Assembly (NCBI GenBank): GCA_018671635.1
Contig: JABHHG010000020.1
Coordinates: 1 to 8,198, forward strand
Source of the DNA: Fidelibacterota bacterium
GTDB lineage: Bacteria; Fidelibacterota; Marinisomatia; SCGC-AAA003-L08; D37C17
Length of the DNA stretch: 8,198 nt
Reading direction: 5' to 3'
Shown piece after piece: positions 4,926 through 8,198 of this stretch. The notes beneath the pieces are model-generated. The model worked only from the letters and a program-made list of their open reading frames with translations, was not told the origin of the DNA and did not search any database. The translations under genes were made by a program, and so were the position numbers. Within the stretch, counting starts at the first letter, position 1. The number at the start of each line of letters is the position of its first letter.

Positions 4926-7109
4926 AAGAAATCCAATAAAACATTTAAAAATAATTCTTGGAGTAAGGTGTTCTTAAACACCTTTCTATTTTTATTGGCA
5001 TGTTTCCTCTGTGGAATCATCTATCTTATGTTCTTGTCTCGTGACCTCCCCTCATTAGAAGAGCTTCAACGATTTAACCCTGAACAAGTCTCAAAAATCA
5101 TGTCTGCAGATGGCAAGGTCATAAGCGAATTATATATTCATAAGCGGGATGTGGTGAAGATTAGCAAAATTCCACGGCATTTACGCAATGCACTACTTTC
5201 CATGGAAGACCGCCAGTTCTACACCCATTCGGGAATGAGTTTTCAGTCTATATTTCGGGCTATTATTATTGATATTGCCACCATGAGTACGCGTCAAGGG
5301 GCCAGTACGATTACGCAACAGTTGGCGCGAAATATGTATAATACCATCGGTTTCAAAAAGACCATTACGAGAAAATTAAAAGAGTTAATCACCGCCCTCA
5401 ATATTGAACAGGCCTATACCAAAGCCGAGATTATGGAACTCTATTTTAACTCTGTTTATTTTGGACACGGAACCTATGGGGTAGAGGCCGCATCAAAACA
5501 TTATTTTGGTAAAAATGTAGCCAATATCAATTTAGATGAATGTGCTATATTGATTGGTTTACTCCCTGCGCCGGCTCGGTATTCACCTATTCGACATCCA
5601 GAAAAATCGCTATTCAGACGAAACTTAGTTTTAAGAGTGATGCGAGATCAAGGTTATATCTCAGAGGCTGATTATACCATCACAACGGCAAAAGAATTAC
5701 CGGTTCGAATTACATCAGAAGATGAGGGAATGGCACCCTACTTTTCTGAATATATCCGTCGTCAATTAGAGCAAATAGATGAAGAATTGAATATCAATTT
5801 ATATAAAGATGGATTGGTCATTCATACCACATTGGATAGTCGTGTGCAAAAGGCATTAGAGAAGTCATTTGAGAAAGGCATCCGACGAAATCAATCGGTG
5901 TTGAATAAAGAAATGGTGGCCAATAAGACCAAGTTTAAAAAGGCCTTTGGCAAAAGTCAATTTTCACAAGATAGTTTATTAGCCATTTTAGCGAATGATG
6001 GCGTGATTCCAGGTTCATTACGAAATCAGTTTTTGGTGCAAGGGGCAGCAGTGGTTTTAGACCCTGTACATGGTCATATTTTGGGATTGGTGGGGGGACG
6101 TCAAGAAGACGAATACCGAGACCAATTCAATCGTGCCACACAGGCCAAGCGTCAGCCCGGCTCAGTATTTAAGCCCATGATTTATCTTACCGCATTAGAA
6201 AAAGGTCATACGCCAACCACTCAATTATTGAACCAACCCTTAGTCTTTTTTATTGATGATACCATCAAATGGAATCCCCAAAATCATGATGGTTCTACGG
6301 GACTACTCACCACATTACGAGATGGACTGCGTCGGTCATTAAATTTAATTTCGGTTCGGGTGGTACAAGAATTAATACAACCGCGAGATGTGGTAAAAAA
6401 TGCCAAATTATTCGGACTTACCACACCTATCCGTGGGGTAGATGCTATTGCATTGGGGGTGTCAGAAGTGTATCCCTTAGAAATTACGGCGGCATACTCA
6501 GCCTTGGCCAATAATGGAATTTATACCAAGCCAATTTCCATTACCAGAATTGAAGACCGACATGGACAAGTGATTAAAGAATTTATTCCCCAAAGCCGTG
6601 AAATTAAAGATGAAGCGGTGGTCTATTTATTACGTGACATGATGCGCTCAGTTGTGGATGGCGGTACGGGTGGGTCTTTACGGTGGAAGTATAAGTTTTA
6701 TGCGCCGGCAGCCGGTAAAACGGGAACCACCAATTCAAAAGCGGATGCATGGTTTGTAGGCTATACTCCCCAAATAGCATTGGGCGTATGGGTGGGAATG
6801 GATGACCCTGCTGTATCATTGGGTGAAAAACAATATGGTTCTTCTGCCGCATTGCCTATTTTTGCCAGAGCCATACGTGATATTTATAAAAATGGTGATT
6901 TTGCCTATTTGAATGAGTCGGTCCAATTTGATGATAAAGCGGACTGGCAACGACCTTCTGGAATTATTGAAGTAGAAATTTGTGCAGAAACTTATGATAA
7001 GGCCACGCCTACATGCCCATTGAGCCGAGAGATTTATTTAAAAGACCATCGCCCCCGACAAAGCTGCCAAAAGCATGCAAATCCGTTTTCCCGATTTAAG
7101 AAAGATTAG
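4923..7109 (+). CDS. mrcA: Class A bifunctional penicillin-binding protein (PBP1A family; transglycosylase/transpeptidase)
   Basis: This membrane-anchored periplasmic enzyme polymerises lipid II into glycan strands and cross-links the stem peptides. The 728 residues read as follows. A basic cytoplasmic tail (1-15) and one membrane helix (about 16-38) come first. The GT51 glycosyltransferase domain (about 50-245) has the catalytic Glu95 in M-E-D-R-Q-F-Y, then R-Q-G-A-S-T-I-T-Q-Q-L at 124-134, and A-E-I-M-E-L-Y-F-N at 168-176. A linker follows. The transpeptidase domain (about 373-655) has the nucleophile motif S414-V-F-K417, S472-L-N474 and K599-T-G-T-T603. The tail has three cysteines (687, 698, 715) in the C...C-P...C-x2-H pattern known at the end of several PBP1A proteins. 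All catalytic motifs are intact. At 728 residues it is shorter than E. coli PBP1A (850), with room for no large OB-type insertion between the domains. The start is TTG. The gene ends 2 bases from the convergent ACT gene. Assignment to the family is sure; the exact 1A paralogue is not. Confidence 0.93.
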   Translation: MKKSNKTFKNNSWSKVFLNTFLFLLACFLCGIIYLMFLSRDLPSLEELQRFNPEQVSKIMSADGKVISELYIHKRDVVKISKIPRHLRNALLSMEDRQFYTHSGMSFQSIFRAIIIDIATMSTRQGASTITQQLARNMYNTIGFKKTITRKLKELITALNIEQAYTKAEIMELYFNSVYFGHGTYGVEAASKHYFGKNVANINLDECAILIGLLPAPARYSPIRHPEKSLFRRNLVLRVMRDQGYISEADYTITTAKELPVRITSEDEGMAPYFSEYIRRQLEQIDEELNINLYKDGLVIHTTLDSRVQKALEKSFEKGIRRNQSVLNKEMVANKTKFKKAFGKSQFSQDSLLAILANDGVIPGSLRNQFLVQGAAVVLDPVHGHILGLVGGRQEDEYRDQFNRATQAKRQPGSVFKPMIYLTALEKGHTPTTQLLNQPLVFFIDDTIKWNPQNHDGSTGLLTTLRDGLRRSLNLISVRVVQELIQPRDVVKNAKLFGLTTPIRGVDAIALGVSEVYPLEITAAYSALANNGIYTKPISITRIEDRHGQVIKEFIPQSREIKDEAVVYLLRDMMRSVVDGGTGGSLRWKYKFYAPAAGKTGTTNSKADAWFVGYTPQIALGVWVGMDDPAVSLGEKQYGSSAALPIFARAIRDIYKNGDFAYLNESVQFDDKADWQRPSGIIEVEICAETYDKATPTCPLSREIYLKDHRPRQSCQKHANPFSRFKKD

Positions 7110-7129
7110 AATTAATTAATAGTAATTCT
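7108..7129. repeat. AT-rich hairpin at the convergent gene junction
   Basis: AGAATTA at 7108-7114 is complementary to TAATTCT at 7123-7129, with an 8-base loop between. It covers the last bases of the PBP stop codon (7107-7109), the whole stop codon of the opposing ACT gene (7112-7114) and its last coding bases. It is symmetrical for both strands but has no GC-rich stem or T tract, so it is a poor intrinsic terminator. With only 2 bases between the two stops, there is no other place for a terminator outside the coding sequence. Confidence 0.35.
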
Positions 7130-7615
7130 TACTCCCAATTTATCAGCTAATTCATTCATGTCATTTTCTAAACGGGGAGTGTCTAATTCAGGGTGGCTCA
7201 CACGGGCGGTCATGGTAAAAAGTATAGTGCCAGAGATGGGTGCATTTTCAGTACCCGTTTCCATCTCTTCAATATTGATTCCCTTTTCTGCCAACCGCTC
7301 AGCCACTTTGTGGACCAATCCTTCATTGTCTGCGCCAGAAAGGTGAATCTCACATTGGGGAATGGTGGCATCTATGCTAAATGGAGATGTCTTTTGTACG
7401 GTTATCTGTAAATCTTGTATCCCATTCAATGCAACGGTGAGTGATTCTGTCCATTCGGTTGATACGGATACAAAAATCATGGTGGTAAAATCAGTGCCTA
7501 ATTTCACCATGCGACTCTCTTCAATATTGCCACCGTGTGAGGTAATGGCGCCGGTAAGGTGAGATACGATTCCCGGTCTGTCTGATCCAAATGCAGATAT
7601 AATTATATGATCCAT
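7112..7615 (-). CDS. Small protein with tandem ACT domains, GcvR type
   Basis: The 167 residues are two ACT domains and nothing else. The first (about 3-75) has the F-G-S-D-R-P-G-I-V motif at 9-17, then a helix and G-G-N-I-E-E-S at 28-34. The second (about 90-167) has L-S-G-A-D-N-E-G-L-V at 92-101 and G-I-N-I-E-E-M at 111-117. The D-R-P-G-I-V and G-G-N-I-E patterns match the GcvR/ACT_6 group. ACT domains usually bind amino acids or other small ligands and pair into dimers. In E. coli, GcvR represses the glycine cleavage operon by binding the activator GcvA in response to glycine. No DNA-binding domain is present here, and no gcv gene or GcvA-like regulator is in the window, so the target is unknown. 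The start is supported by AAAGGA (7627 to 7622) 6 bases upstream. It lies 32 bases after the phosphorylase gene on the same strand and probably shares its transcript. Confidence 0.85.
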   Translation of the reverse strand: MDHIIISAFGSDRPGIVSHLTGAITSHGGNIEESRMVKLGTDFTTMIFVSVSTEWTESLTVALNGIQDLQITVQKTSPFSIDATIPQCEIHLSGADNEGLVHKVAERLAEKGINIEEMETGTENAPISGTILFTMTARVSHPELDTPRLENDMNELADKLGVRITIN

Positions 7616-7631
7616 AAAATGTCCTTTACTG

Positions 7632-7646
7632 TTGGCGTATTGCCAA
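7632..7646 (-). repeat. Short hairpin between the phosphorylase stop and the ACT ribosome site
   Basis: TTGGC at 7632-7636 pairs with GCCAA at 7642-7646 around a 5-base loop. On the - strand it falls just after the phosphorylase stop codon (7650-7648) and before the AAAGGA ribosome site (7627-7622) of the ACT gene. No T tract follows on either strand, so it is not a terminator. It could influence mRNA decay or translation between the two genes, but a 5-pair stem may be chance. Confidence 0.3.
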
Positions 7647-7647
7647 A

Positions 7648-8198
7648 CTATTCCAAAATAAGTGAGGGTAATTTAGGTGATTCAGATGAAATCTCTATAG
7701 AATTGGTCATCATTTCTACGGCAAACTTCAATTTTTCTGAAGATGCACAATAGGAGGTGAACAACTTTTCACCTTTATTTACAAAATCTCCACATTTCAC
7801 ATGAATGGTGAATCCAGCACTGGGGTCAATAGAATCGGTAATTTTCTGTCGCCCCGCACCCATTGTAACTAAGGCATTCCCCAATAACAAGGTATCAATA
7901 CTTGAGATATAACCGTCTTTCACTGCCGTAATTTCAGTAGAACATTCAGCTGTATGGAGGTTAGGGTTGGTGAGCGAATCTGCATCACCGCCATGTGCGG
8001 TTACCATATGTTTGAATATTTGGAACGCTGAACCATTGGTGATTGAGGCCTCCATTTTTGCTCGAGGATTCTCAATTTGTGCCATCTCCAAAGCCTTCTC
8101 ACCCAAGTGATATACCACCTCCATCAAATCGGTGGGGCCATTCCCGTTCAAGCATTGAACCGACTCTACAACTTCACACCAGTTCCCCGCCATATTAC
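7648..8198 (-). CDS. deoA: Thymidine / pyrimidine-nucleoside phosphorylase, C-terminal part (5' end outside window)
   Basis: The enzyme splits pyrimidine nucleosides such as thymidine or uridine with phosphate to free base and (deoxy)ribose-1-phosphate, feeding salvage and sugar catabolism. About 183 C-terminal residues are visible; the family has roughly 430-440. The ATG at 8193 is an internal Met, because the frame stays open to the edge and the sequence around it (M-A-G-N-W-C-E-V-V-E-S) is a mid-protein family motif. Counting from that Met, I see L-N-G-N-G-P-T-D-L-M-E at 15-25 and A-H-G-G-D at 66-70. The C-terminal PYNP_C domain follows (about 83-155), with D-G-Y-I at 93-96, L-G-N-A at 104-107, G-A-G-R-Q-K at 112-117, D-P-S-A-G-F at 123-128 and C-G-D-F-V-N-K-G-E at 134-142. 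The last 25 or so residues are an Ile/Ser/Leu-rich tail. Substrate-binding residues lie upstream of the window, so thymidine cannot be told from uridine specificity. It is followed by the ACT gene, apparently in one operon. Confidence 0.88.
   Translation of the reverse strand, partial: NMAGNWCEVVESVQCLNGNGPTDLMEVVYHLGEKALEMAQIENPRAKMEASITNGSAFQIFKHMVTAHGGDADSLTNPNLHTAECSTEITAVKDGYISSIDTLLLGNALVTMGAGRQKITDSIDPSAGFTIHVKCGDFVNKGEKLFTSYCASSEKLKFAVEMMTNSIEISSESPKLPSLILE

Noticed and set aside
6284..6852. Two - strand open frames (75 and 82 codons) inside the PBP gene
   Set aside because: Both are antisense to the transpeptidase domain, whose motifs are intact in the + strand. Their translations have no recognisable domain.
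7158..7562. Three overlapping + strand open frames of 62-72 codons within the ACT gene
   Set aside because: They oppose a convincing two-ACT-domain protein with a good ribosome site, and they overlap one another in different frames.
7112..7615. Formyltetrahydrofolate deformylase (PurU), which also begins with an ACT domain
   Set aside because: The protein ends after a second ACT domain, and there is no formyltransferase domain.
7648..8193. Treating the ATG at 8193 as the true start of the phosphorylase
   Set aside because: The frame stays open to the window edge, and the residues around this Met are a known mid-protein motif, so the gene is only cut by the window.
1..8198. Mobile element, CRISPR array, toxin-antitoxin, tRNA or riboswitch
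   Set aside because: I saw no transposase, integrase, regularly spaced direct repeats, small toxin-like gene pair or cloverleaf sequence. All intergenic gaps are under 220 bases and are accounted for.

Overview
The window is a compact, AT-rich, protein-coding stretch of bacterial chromosome. It holds four complete genes on the + strand or at its edge, one complete gene and one gene fragment on the - strand, and a further + strand fragment at the left edge. I see no phage, transposon, CRISPR, tRNA or rRNA. The gene set fits the Fibrobacteres-Chlorobi-Bacteroidetes superphylum. My best guess is a marine Candidatus Marinimicrobia (SAR406) genome. That rests on ferredoxin-linked 2-oxoglutarate oxidation with a fused KorA, the very acidic protein with a cysteine-tryptophan repeat at the left edge, and low GC. 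It is an inference, not proven by the sequence.

Layout. (1) 2-373 +: C-terminal end of an acidic, cysteine-rich, probably exported protein, followed by AT-rich palindromes and a strong rho-independent terminator at 430-460. (2) 461-585: intergenic region with a candidate promoter. (3) 586-4845 +: tightly packed korA-korB-fumC, with gaps of 3 and 15 bases. This is a central-carbon operon encoding 2-oxoglutarate:ferredoxin oxidoreductase and class II fumarase. (4) 4923-7109 +: a class A bifunctional penicillin-binding protein that appears to start at a TTG codon. (5) 7112-8198 -: a thymidine/pyrimidine-nucleoside phosphorylase gene (5' end outside the window) followed 32 bases later by a small protein with two ACT domains of the GcvR type. 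The + and - strand gene blocks converge with only 2 bases between their stop codons, and a small AT-rich hairpin spans the junction.

How the genes work together. KorAB and FumC act at two steps of the TCA cycle. KorAB interconverts 2-oxoglutarate and succinyl-CoA using ferredoxin, and FumC interconverts fumarate and malate. Their co-transcription makes sense for either an oxidative or a reductive cycle. The PBP builds peptidoglycan in the periplasm and is functionally unrelated. The phosphorylase and ACT protein form a second probable transcription unit, of which only the phosphorylase has a clear biochemical role.

The window looks like ordinary housekeeping sequence. I found no convincing undescribed system. 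The points most worth a second look are the cysteine/tryptophan repeat protein at the left edge, the korAB-fumC linkage, the non-ATG start of the PBP, and the ACT protein coupled to nucleoside catabolism.
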